This document shows positions 1 to 6,932 of a DNA stretch of 64,000 nt, in pieces (positions within the stretch are counted from its first letter, which is position 1; each line of letters begins with the position of its first letter). The translations under genes were made by a program, and so were the position numbers. The DNA is taken from NCBI GenBank assembly GCA_035534855.1, contig DATLRD010000060.1, positions 7,245 to 71,244 of the forward strand. Direction: 5' to 3'. Source of the DNA: DATARH01 sp035534855 (GTDB lineage Bacteria; Pseudomonadota; Alphaproteobacteria; ATCC43930; CGMCC-115725). Under the pieces are notes generated by a model that saw only the letters and a program-made list of their open reading frames with translations, ran no database searches and was not told the origin of the DNA.

Positions 1-92
1 CGATGGCGCGCCCGGCACGGCTCGTCATACGGGGGCGGGTAGGTGGTGCCGGAAAGGACCGGCAGCGTCTTCGGGTCGATGCGCTTGCTCAT
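1..92 (-). CDS. Cupin-type protein, N-terminus only (partial)
   Basis: Only the first 30 codons are present; the gene runs off the left edge. The reading begins MSKRIDPKTLPVL and continues with a TTYPPPYDEPCRAR stretch. This resembles the leader of small cupin-domain proteins, which usually have a TxYPPPFDxP segment before the first beta-strand. The ATG at 92 is divergent from the ThDP enzyme gene at 153, leaving 60 bases between them for both promoters. No cupin metal-binding residues lie within the visible part, so the family call rests on the N-terminal pattern alone. Confidence 0.45.
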   Translation of the reverse strand, partial: MSKRIDPKTLPVLSGTTYPPPYDEPCRARH

Positions 93-152
93 GGTCTTGC
101 CCTCGCTGTCGTGCGCCGCGATTATCGCACGGCAATATGACGAGGGGGACCG

Positions 153-671
153 GTGAGCGAGTTTGATTGGCGCGACGGCATCTTCGCCGCGCTGAAGGCG
201 GCGGATATTCGCCAGATCGGCTATGTGCCCGATGCCGGACACGCGAGGCTGATCGATCTGTGCCGTACTGATCCCGATATCGCGGCGGTTTCGCTGACCA
301 GCGAGGAAGAGGGGATCGGGCTGGCCGCCGGCGCGTGGCTCGGCGGGCAGCGCACGGCGCTTCTGATGCAGTCGAGCGGGGTCGGCAACTGCATCAACCT
401 GCTGGGCCTCGCCAAATCCTGCCGCTTTCCGCTGGTGATACTGGTGACGATGCGCGGCGAATGGGCCGAGTTCAACCCGTGGCAGGTGCCGATGGGGTCG
501 AAGACCCAGGCGGCGCTCGAACTGATGGACGTGCTGGTCTACCGCGCCGAGCGCACCGAGGAAGCGGCGGAGATCGTCGCGGCGGCGCTCGACATCGCAT
601 TCAACGGCAGCCTGGCTGCGGCCGTCTTGCTGTCGCAGCGGATGATCGGCGCCAAGCGGTGGGTGAAGTAA
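153..671 (+). CDS. ThDP-dependent decarboxylase, alpha (PYR-domain) subunit
   Basis: This 172-residue protein matches the N-terminal, pyrimidine-binding half of thiamine-diphosphate decarboxylases such as sulfopyruvate or phosphonopyruvate decarboxylase. The visible marker is SLTSEEEGIGLAAGAWLGG near residue 50, which carries the conserved glutamate that activates the cofactor, followed by LMQSSGVGNCINLLG. The GTG start at 153 is preceded by GAGGGGG at 142-148. The second half of the enzyme is the separate gene at 781. The substrate cannot be read from the sequence; the CoA-transferase and enoyl-CoA hydratase downstream suggest carboxylic acid catabolism. The end of the gene was altered by a repeat insertion (see 692-760). 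Confidence 0.8.
   Translation: MSEFDWRDGIFAALKAADIRQIGYVPDAGHARLIDLCRTDPDIAAVSLTSEEEGIGLAAGAWLGGQRTALLMQSSGVGNCINLLGLAKSCRFPLVILVTMRGEWAEFNPWQVPMGSKTQAALELMDVLVYRAERTEEAAEIVAAALDIAFNGSLAAAVLLSQRMIGAKRWVK
655..667 (+). repeat. Direct repeat, left copy of 13-bp duplication
   Basis: AGCGGTGGGTGAA occurs here and again at 768-780, flanking the two-hairpin element at 692-760. The left copy encodes the last residues (RWVK) of the alpha subunit. Two identical copies bracketing a mobile-looking repeat are what a target-site duplication would leave. Confidence 0.7.
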
Positions 672-691
672 TGGCGCAACTTCCCGGTTTC

Positions 692-760
692 GTCATCACC
701 GGGCTTGACCCGGTGATCTTGCGGCGCACCAAAGATGGCCGGATCGAGTCCGGCCATGAC
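692..760 (+). repeat. Two-hairpin REP-like element, copy 1
   Basis: The element is bounded by GTCAT and ATGAC. It contains two perfect hairpins: ATCACCGGG/CCCGGTGAT around CTTGA (695-717) and ATGGCCGGA/TCCGGCCAT around TCGAG (735-757), with a 17-base spacer. A second copy with different stem bases but the same plan lies at 35209-35264. Such doublets are common in intergenic alphaproteobacterial DNA. Here it separates two subunit genes that otherwise would overlap. Confidence 0.8.
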
Positions 761-767
761 CAATTCG

Positions 768-780
768 AGCGGTGGGTGAA
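768..780 (+). repeat. Direct repeat, right copy of 13-bp duplication
   Basis: Identical to 655-667. It ends exactly at the ATG of the beta subunit (781). Joining either copy directly to the downstream sequence restores GTGAAATGAGC, an alpha stop (TGA) overlapping the beta ATG. Confidence 0.7.
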
Positions 781-1380
781 ATGAGCCGCGCCGGGAGCAA
801 CCAGCCGCGCCTCGACCGCCGCGCGGCGATGCGCAGCTTGCTGGCCGCGCGCGGCGACCTGCTGCTGGTAACCGGGCTCGGCTCGACCACCTACGATGCC
901 GCCGCGACCGGCGACGACGAACGCAATTTCTATCTGTGGGGCGCGATGGGGGCGGCGGCGATGGTCGGCCTCGGCCTCGCCATCGCCCGGCCCGACCGCC
1001 CGGTGCTGGTCGTCACCGGCGATGGCGACATGCTGATGGGGCTCGGTTCGCTGGCGACGATCGGGCTGCGGCGCCCGCCTAATCTGGCGATCGCGGTGTT
1101 CGACAACGGCCATTACGGCGAGACCGGGATGCAGGCGAGCCACACCGAGGCGACGACATCGCTGCCCGGCGTCGCCCGCGCCTGCGGCCTGTCGGCGGTG
1201 TTTGACATCGCCGACGAGGCGACGCTCGCCGATTTCGCCCGCCTTGTGCAGGAGCGGCGCGAGACGCTGTTTGCGCGGGTCGCGATCGTCGCCGACGAAC
1301 CGCCGCGGGTGCTGCCGAGCCGCGACGGGGTGCTGCTGAAAAACCGGTTCCGGCGGGCAAGCGGGGTGGAGGGTAATTAA
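781..1380 (+). CDS. ThDP-dependent decarboxylase, beta (PP-domain) subunit
   Basis: This 199-residue protein is the diphosphate-binding half of the split decarboxylase begun at 153. The ThDP/Mg motif is visible: GDGDML near residue 80, followed about 25 residues later by FDNGHYGETG, matching GDG-x(25)-N. The ATG at 781 is preferred because it would overlap the alpha stop in the uninterrupted arrangement; a GTG at 772 lies inside the duplicated repeat. Alpha and beta presumably form a heteromer as in ComDE-type enzymes. The substrate is unknown. Confidence 0.8.
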   Translation: MSRAGSNQPRLDRRAAMRSLLAARGDLLLVTGLGSTTYDAAATGDDERNFYLWGAMGAAAMVGLGLAIARPDRPVLVVTGDGDMLMGLGSLATIGLRRPPNLAIAVFDNGHYGETGMQASHTEATTSLPGVARACGLSAVFDIADEATLADFARLVQERRETLFARVAIVADEPPRVLPSRDGVLLKNRFRRASGVEGN

Positions 1381-1568
1381 TCGCGCTGGTCCGCGATCGT
1401 CGTCCTCGCGAAAACGGAGACCTAGAGGGGCTCGAACGTTAGCCCCCGGGTTTCCGCCTGGGCGGCAACGACGAGAGTGAGGCATCGGCATTCCTTGACG
1501 ATCGGGCGAGTGGCGGGTGACAGTTGCGGTCGCGCTGTCACGCGTCCGCATTCGAAGGAATCGCCATC

Positions 1569-2759
1569 GTGAGCATCGGATCGCTGCCCTTGTCGGGGTT
1601 TACCGTTCTCGACCTGACCCATGCCCGCGCTGGGCCGACCGCGGTGCGCCAGTTCGCCGATTGGGGCGCCAATGTCATCAAGATCGAGCCGCCGGGCGGC
1701 CCCGGCACCGACATCACCGGCTCGCGCCGCGAGGGGTTCGACTTCCAGAACCTGCACCGCAATAAGCGCAGCCTGGCAATCAATCTGAAGACCAAGGAAG
1801 GTCTCGACATCTTCATGAAATTGGCCGCAAAGGCCGATGTGATCGTCGAGAATTTCCGCTCGACCGTAAAGCATCGGTTGGGCGTCGATTACGAGTCGGT
1901 CAAAAAGATCAACCCGCGCATCGTCTACGGCAGCATCTCCGGGTTCGGCCAGACCGGCCCTTATGCCAAGCGGCCGGGCGTCGACCAGATCGCGCAGGGC
2001 ATGGGCGGGCTGATGTCGATTACCGGGTTTCCAGGGCAGGGGCCGGTGCGCGTCGGCATCCCGATCGACGATCTCTGCGCCGGTCTCCTGCTGGCGCAGG
2101 CGATGATGATGGCGCTTATCGAACGCGAGAAGACCGGCGAAGGGCAGTGGGTGCACACCTCGCTGCTCGAAGCGCAGATTTTCATGCTCGATTTTCAGGG
2201 GTCGCGCTGGCTGCAGGCCGGCGAGGTCGCCAAACAGGCGGGTAACGACCACCCGACCGGCATCCCGACCGGGCTGTTTCCGACCGCCGACGGGCACATC
2301 AACATCGCCGCCTCGGGCGACAACCTCTACAAGCGGTTCTGCGAGGCGGCCGAGGTGCCGCATCTGCTGACCGACCCGGATTACGCGACCGGCCCGGCGC
2401 GCTCAAAAAACCGTAAGAGACTCAACGAGATCATCAGCGAGATCACCCGAAAGAAGCCGAGCGCCTACTGGATCGAGCTGTTGAACGAGGTGGGCGTGCC
2501 ATGCGGGCCGCTCTATACGATCGACCAGACCTTTAATGACCCGCAGGTGCAGCATCTCGAGATGGCACGGCCGATGGACCACCCGCGCCTCGGCGAGTTG
2601 CAGGTTGTCGGCCAGGCGATCAACATGACGAAGACGCCAGAACCGGCGCGGATGCGCCTGGCGACCCCGGATTGCGGCGAGCACAACGACGAGATCCTGC
2701 GCGAACTCGGCTATAGCGCGGGCGCGATCGCCGAACTGCGCGGTGCCGGCGTGGTATAA
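1569..2759 (+). CDS. Class III CoA-transferase (CaiB/BaiF family)
   Basis: The 396-residue protein has the full length of formyl-CoA/carnitine/benzylsuccinate CoA-transferases, which move CoA between carboxylic acids through an aspartyl-CoA thioester. The catalytic aspartate is most likely Asp139 in RPGVDQIAQGMGG. Other family signatures are VLDLTHARAGPTA at the N-terminus and NLKTKEG near residue 77. The GTG at 1569 is chosen because GAAGGAA (1554-1560) lies eight bases upstream; an in-frame upstream ATG at 1524 has no such site. With the enoyl-CoA hydratase that follows it suggests a CoA-dependent degradation pathway. The donor and acceptor acids cannot be assigned. Confidence 0.85.
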   Translation: MSIGSLPLSGFTVLDLTHARAGPTAVRQFADWGANVIKIEPPGGPGTDITGSRREGFDFQNLHRNKRSLAINLKTKEGLDIFMKLAAKADVIVENFRSTVKHRLGVDYESVKKINPRIVYGSISGFGQTGPYAKRPGVDQIAQGMGGLMSITGFPGQGPVRVGIPIDDLCAGLLLAQAMMMALIEREKTGEGQWVHTSLLEAQIFMLDFQGSRWLQAGEVAKQAGNDHPTGIPTGLFPTADGHINIAASGDNLYKRFCEAAEVPHLLTDPDYATGPARSKNRKRLNEIISEITRKKPSAYWIELLNEVGVPCGPLYTIDQTFNDPQVQHLEMARPMDHPRLGELQVVGQAINMTKTPEPARMRLATPDCGEHNDEILRELGYSAGAIAELRGAGVV

Positions 2760-2766
2760 AATTCAG

Positions 2767-2889
2767 CTCCCTCGTCCCCATCGGGGGAGAGGGTCGGGGT
2801 GAGGGGGAGTTCCGCTCACGCCGACAGCAACCCTAATCCTCCCATGCCTGCGGCATGGGTCCCTCCCTCTCCCGCAATGCGGGAGAGGG
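2767..2889 (+). repeat. Three consecutive GC-rich hairpins between CoA genes
   Basis: There are three inverted repeats in a row: an imperfect one at 2769-2793 (CCCTCGTCCCC / GGGGGAGAGGG), a perfect one at 2841-2859 (CCCATGCC / GGCATGGG), and a perfect one at 2865-2889 (CCCTCTCCCGC / GCGGGAGAGGG, loop AAT). The last ends about 10 bases before the ribosome-binding site of the enoyl-CoA hydratase. The sequence resembles repetitive intergenic palindromes seen in many proteobacteria. It could act as an RNA processing or attenuation site. Confidence 0.65.
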
Positions 2890-2908
2890 CCCGTTCCAAG
2901 GAGCACGA

Positions 2909-3709
2909 ATGCTCGACCAGCCGATGACCAGCAAGATGCTGATGGAAAAAGACGGTGCGATCGGCCGCATCGTCTTCAACAACCCGGCCCGGCACAACGC
3001 CGTCTCGCTCGAGATGTGGCAGGGGCTGGCGCAGATCATGGACGAGTTCGAGGCTGACGATGCGATCCGCGTCATCGTGCTGTCGGGCGCGGGCGGCAAG
3101 GCGTTTGTGTCGGGCGCCGACATTTCGGAGTTCAAGGAGCGGCGCGCCACCGAGGAGGCGGCGGCGGCCTATGCCAAAATTTCCGAGCAGGCCCGGCTGC
3201 GCCTGCAGGATACGCTGAAGCCGACGATCGCGATGATTCGCGGCTACTGCATCGGCGGCGGGCTGGCCACTGCGCTCGGCTGCGACATCCGCATCGCCGC
3301 CGAGGGCTCGCGGTTCGGCGTACCGGCGGCCAAGCTCGGCCTAGGCTATGCCTATGACGGGATCAAAAAGCTGATCGACATCGTCGGCCCGGCCTATGCC
3401 CGCGAGATTTTCTATACTGCGCGCCAGTTCAACACCGACGAGGCGCTGCGCATGGGCCTCGTCAACCAGGTCGTGTCGAGCGACGACTTGGAAACCACGG
3501 TCAACAACATGGCTGCGACGATCGCCGGCAACGCCCCGCTGACCGTCCGCGCGGTCAAGCAGATCGTGCGCGAGGCACTGAAAGACGAGGCGCAACGCGA
3601 CATGGAGCTGTGCCGCCGCGTTGTCGCAGAATGCTTTGCCAGCGAGGACTATACAGAGGGTCGCACGGCCTTTATGGAAAAGCGTCGCCCGGTGTTCAAG
3701 GGCCGCTGA
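2909..3709 (+). CDS. Enoyl-CoA hydratase/isomerase family protein
   Basis: A 266-residue crotonase-fold enzyme, which typically hydrates enoyl-CoA thioesters. The oxyanion-hole segments are visible: GKAFVSGADISEF (about residue 60) and GYCIGGGLATALGCDIRIA (about 112). FGVPAAKLGLGYAYDG follows, where classical hydratases carry the second catalytic glutamate (GxPExxLG). Here the equivalent position reads Ala-Lys rather than Glu, so the reaction may be isomerisation, decarboxylation or another crotonase chemistry. The ATG at 2909 has AAGGAG at 2899-2904. The stop overlaps the next start (TGATG), so the PAS gene is translationally coupled. Confidence 0.82.
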   Translation: MLDQPMTSKMLMEKDGAIGRIVFNNPARHNAVSLEMWQGLAQIMDEFEADDAIRVIVLSGAGGKAFVSGADISEFKERRATEEAAAAYAKISEQARLRLQDTLKPTIAMIRGYCIGGGLATALGCDIRIAAEGSRFGVPAAKLGLGYAYDGIKKLIDIVGPAYAREIFYTARQFNTDEALRMGLVNQVVSSDDLETTVNNMAATIAGNAPLTVRAVKQIVREALKDEAQRDMELCRRVVAECFASEDYTEGRTAFMEKRRPVFKGR

Positions 3710-4212
3710 TGGGTGCCGCGAGCGAACCGGACATTTTAGAAGGCATCGCCGATCCGCAGATCCGACGCTTTGTCGAATATTGGCAGGGAAAGCGCGGTGC
3801 CGCGCGCTATCCGTCGCGCGCCGCGCTCGACCCGATAGACTTCCGCTACGTCCTTGGCGATGTCGTCATCATCGAGGCGAAGCGGGCGGCTCCCGGGAGC
3901 CAATTTCCGTGGCTCTTCCGCTATCGCCTGATCGGTACCAATGTCGTTTCCCGCGACGGGTATGACCTGACGAACAAATCGCTCGACGACCTTCCGGAGG
4001 CGGAATATCGCGAGCGCGTGCGGACGACCTGGAATGCGGTCTGCGACAGCGGGATGCCCGCGCACCACATCCGCAATCTGCATCTCGACAATCGGGTTCG
4101 GTGCTACGAGGCTGTTGTCCTGCCTTTGGCCAGCAATGGGGATGACATCGACATGCTGATATCGGTACAGCGCGAAACGCCGCCCGGGGGGCGGGCACCG
4201 TCGGCGCCATGA
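3709..4212 (+). CDS. PAS-domain protein (PAS_5-like), single domain
   Basis: A 167-residue cytosolic protein made essentially of one PAS-like domain. It begins with IRRFVEYWQGKRGAARYPSRAALDP and has LGDVVIIEA and FRYRLIGTNVVSRDGYDLTNKSL, the pattern of the alphaproteobacterial PAS_5 family. No output domain is attached, so its role is unclear; a sensory or ligand-binding accessory function is an inference. It overlaps the upstream gene by TGATG and the downstream gene by ATGA, so all three are probably cotranslated. Confidence 0.7.
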   Translation: MGAASEPDILEGIADPQIRRFVEYWQGKRGAARYPSRAALDPIDFRYVLGDVVIIEAKRAAPGSQFPWLFRYRLIGTNVVSRDGYDLTNKSLDDLPEAEYRERVRTTWNAVCDSGMPAHHIRNLHLDNRVRCYEAVVLPLASNGDDIDMLISVQRETPPGGRAPSAP

Positions 4213-5102
4213 AGCTGCCGCGACACGACCGCTACGACTATGTGCCGATCCACAAGCGGCCGGTCTACGACTGGCCGGAGGGCAAGCGGCTCGCAGTCTG
4301 CTTCAACAACAATATCGAGCATTTCGCGTTCGGCACCGGGCTTGGCAGCGATTCGACCGGCGCGCCAGCGGCGCAATCGCAGCGCAACTATGCCTGGCGC
4401 GATTACGGCAACCGGGTCGGGCTGTGGCATTACCTCGACCTGCTCGACGAGTTCGGGCTGCCGGGCGCGCACAACGTCAACTCGGCGGTGCTCGAAGCGT
4501 GCCCCGACATCGTCGAGCGGCTCAACGGCCGCGGCGACGAATATGTCGGGCACGGCCGCACCAATTCCGAGCGCCAGGACGTGCTGTGGGAGGACGACGA
4601 GGCGCGGCTGATCGGCGAGTGTACCGAGATCGTCGCGCGGCTGACCGGCAAGCGGCCGGAGGGCTGGCTCGGGCCTTATATCGCCGAGACCGGGGTTACG
4701 CTCGACCTGCTGAAAGAGGCCGGCTACCGCTATGTGATGGACTGGGCGCTCGACGACCAGCCGATCTGGATGCGTACCCGCGCCGGGAAGCTGCTTTCGG
4801 TGCCGTATCCGATCGAGCTCAACGACTCGCCGAGCCTGGTTTTCCGTCGTCACACCGGCCGGCAATTCGCCGAGATGATCGTCGATCAGTTCGACGAGAT
4901 GCTGATGCAGTCGCGCAAATATCCGCTGGTGTTTGCGGTTGCGCTGCACCCGTTCATTATCGGCCAGCCGTTTCGCCTGCGTGCGTTCCGTGGCGCGGTC
5001 CGCCACATCATGGAACACCGCGACGAGTTGTGGATCACCACGCCGGGCGAGATCGCCCGCTATTGCGAGAGCCTGCCGCCGGGCACCGTGCCAGGCTCGT
5101 AG
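4209..5102 (+). CDS. Polysaccharide deacetylase family protein (PuuE-like)
   Basis: This 297-residue protein follows the NodB/polysaccharide-deacetylase fold in its PuuE (cofactor-independent allantoinase) branch. Visible segments include RLAVCFNNNIEHF near residue 27, GAHNVNSAVLEACPDI, YVGHGRTNSERQ near 117, GWLGPYIAETGVTLDLL and ALHPFIIGQPFRL. The classical metal-binding Asp-Asp pair after strand 1 is replaced by Asn-Asn-Asn-Ile-Glu. It therefore may not be a metal-dependent deacetylase and could hydrolyse another amide. It starts inside the PAS gene stop codon (ATGA) and closes the cluster. Confidence 0.75.
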   Translation: MKLPRHDRYDYVPIHKRPVYDWPEGKRLAVCFNNNIEHFAFGTGLGSDSTGAPAAQSQRNYAWRDYGNRVGLWHYLDLLDEFGLPGAHNVNSAVLEACPDIVERLNGRGDEYVGHGRTNSERQDVLWEDDEARLIGECTEIVARLTGKRPEGWLGPYIAETGVTLDLLKEAGYRYVMDWALDDQPIWMRTRAGKLLSVPYPIELNDSPSLVFRRHTGRQFAEMIVDQFDEMLMQSRKYPLVFAVALHPFIIGQPFRLRAFRGAVRHIMEHRDELWITTPGEIARYCESLPPGTVPGS

Positions 5103-5114
5103 CGCCCGGCGGCC

Positions 5115-5741
5115 TCACCGTGTGATCGGCGTCACTCCGATACGCCCGGCAACCGCGGCGACCGAGCGGGCAAGTTCGCGGCCGACCCTTGCCGCCGCGA
5201 CGCCGAGCGCCGGGGCGCCGCCGGACGGGTCGGACATCCCGTCGTCAGAAAGCTCGGCCGAATCCACGTGCAGCGCTTCGATCGGGCGAATGCCCGGCCC
5301 CCAGGCGTCAACCTCGGCGTCGACGGCAACGCGGGCGTGTTCGTCGCCGACCCGCCGGCGGTGCCCTTCGTTGACCTCGCGTAACGTGCCGACGACGATC
5401 GCCGCCTTGCCGCCGGGGTCGGGCGAGCCGGGCTCGGCGTGGTACGCCGCGTAGCCGAGCTGGCGCAGCCGCCGGGTCAGCGCGTCGGCAACATCGAACG
5501 CCGCCGCGCGCGACAGGCCGGCGGCGCGCTGCCGCAGCGGCACGCCGGGATGACCGCGGTAAAGCGAAAAGCCAAAGCTGGTGTCGACGACGACCCGGGT
5601 CTCGGAGGTCACGCGGAAATTGCGCACGACGATGACGTTGCCGACCGCCGCGGTGCCGGGCGTCGGCGCGGGCGGCGGCTCACATGCCGCCAGCAGCGGC
5701 AGCAACGCCGCCACGACGGCGACGGCTCGCATCGAACCCAT
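5115..5741 (-). CDS. Putative lipoprotein, DUF4410-like
   Basis: A 208-residue protein with a lipoprotein signal (MGSMRAVAVVAALLPLLAAC, lipobox LAAC), so it is probably membrane-anchored in the periplasm. The mature part has VIVVRNFRVTSE, AAAFDVADALTRRLRQLGYAAY and VVGTLREVNEGHRRRV, the layout of DUF4410-type proteins (strand, helix, strand). The start at 5741 lies four bases after the stop of the esterase gene, so the two are cotranscribed. Its function is unknown. Confidence 0.6.
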   Translation of the reverse strand: MGSMRAVAVVAALLPLLAACEPPPAPTPGTAAVGNVIVVRNFRVTSETRVVVDTSFGFSLYRGHPGVPLRQRAAGLSRAAAFDVADALTRRLRQLGYAAYHAEPGSPDPGGKAAIVVGTLREVNEGHRRRVGDEHARVAVDAEVDAWGPGIRPIEALHVDSAELSDDGMSDPSGGAPALGVAAARVGRELARSVAAVAGRIGVTPITR

Positions 5742-5745
5742 ACGG

Positions 5746-6921
5746 CTACCGCGAATCCGCGAGATCGCACACCGCGCGTTCGAATTCGCCATACAGCGCG
5801 ACGGCGCGATGATCGGCGAACGGCAGGATCTGGGTCAGGATCACCCCGGCAACCCGGCGCACCGGGTCGAGCCAGTAATAGGTGTTAAACAACCCGGCCC
5901 AGGTCAGGCTGTTCGGGCTTCGGCCGTTTGGTCCCGGCTCGACATTGAGCAACGTCGCCAGGCCCCAGCGCGCCGCGGCGCCGGGGAAGAAATCGACGTC
6001 GTTCGAACGCGCCGGGGTCGTCGTTTTCATGATCCCGGCCTGCAGCGAACCGATCTGGTTTTCGCCGAGCAGCGCCACCGTGTCGGGCCGCAGTACCTCG
6101 GCGCCGTTATGCCGGCCGCGGTGCAGAAGCATCTGTAGAAATGCGATGTAATCGCCCGCGGTCGAGTATAGCCCGCCACCGCCGGCCCAGAATTCCGGGA
6201 TAAACAGCTCTTCGAACGGCTGCGCGGCGAGCCCGCCATCGGCTGCCCGCTGGTGGATTACCGCCTGGCGGGCACGCTGCTCCGATGAAGGCCGGAAGCC
6301 GGTGTCGGTCATGCCCAGCGGGTCGAAGATGTGACGGCGCATATAGCGGTCGAGCGGCTCGCCGCTGACCTCCTCGACGAGCCGGCCGACCCAATCGATG
6401 TTGATGCCGTACTCCCAGCGCTCGCCGGGATCGAAGGCGAGCGGCTGGCGCAGCGCGGCCCGCAGGCCGCTCGCCGGCTGCGGCATTCCGGTCACCGCGT
6501 TATAGCGCAGCGTGTTCGGGTCCCACGCCTCATAGCTGAACCCAGCGGTGTGGGTGAGGAGATGGCGCAGGGTTATCGCCCGCCGCGCCGGGCGCAGGAT
6601 CGGCTCGCCGGCAGCGGTAAAGCCGTCCAGTACCTGCGGTGCCGACAGCGCCGGGTCGATATCGGGAACCGGTGCGTCAAGCGCGAGCTTGCCCTGCTCG
6701 ACGAGCTGGAGCGCCGCGGTCGAGGTGATCGCCTTGGTCATCGAGGCGATGCGGAACACCGTGTCGGGCGTCATCGCTGCGCCCGACGGCAATTTCCGCA
6801 CGCCGAACGCCCCTTCGTAGAGCAGGCCGCGCTCGTTCGTCGCCATCGCCACGACGCCGGGGATCTCACGGCGGCCGACCGCCGCGGAGAGCAGCGCGTC
6901 GATCCGGGTCGAATCAGTCAT
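5746..6921 (-). CDS. Serine hydrolase, beta-lactamase/EstB family
   Basis: A 391-residue penicillin-binding-protein-like hydrolase. The catalytic Ser-x-x-Lys is in FRIASMTKAITS, and the tyrosine of the second motif is in WEYGINIDWVG, as in EstB-type esterases. There is no signal peptide, so a cytosolic esterase is more likely than a secreted beta-lactamase. The ATG at 6921 is chosen because the upstream extension has no family similarity and overlaps the aminotransferase. It follows that gene by 11 bases. Confidence 0.8.
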   Translation of the reverse strand: MTDSTRIDALLSAAVGRREIPGVVAMATNERGLLYEGAFGVRKLPSGAAMTPDTVFRIASMTKAITSTAALQLVEQGKLALDAPVPDIDPALSAPQVLDGFTAAGEPILRPARRAITLRHLLTHTAGFSYEAWDPNTLRYNAVTGMPQPASGLRAALRQPLAFDPGERWEYGINIDWVGRLVEEVSGEPLDRYMRRHIFDPLGMTDTGFRPSSEQRARQAVIHQRAADGGLAAQPFEELFIPEFWAGGGGLYSTAGDYIAFLQMLLHRGRHNGAEVLRPDTVALLGENQIGSLQAGIMKTTTPARSNDVDFFPGAAARWGLATLLNVEPGPNGRSPNSLTWAGLFNTYYWLDPVRRVAGVILTQILPFADHRAVALYGEFERAVCDLADSR

Positions 6922-6932
6922 CGCCAATGCCC

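Noticed and set aside
1398..1424. Third REP-like copy upstream of the CoA-transferase
   Set aside because: The stretch resembles a common GTCCCCGCGAAAGCGGGGAC repeat, but the stem is imperfect and too decayed to call.
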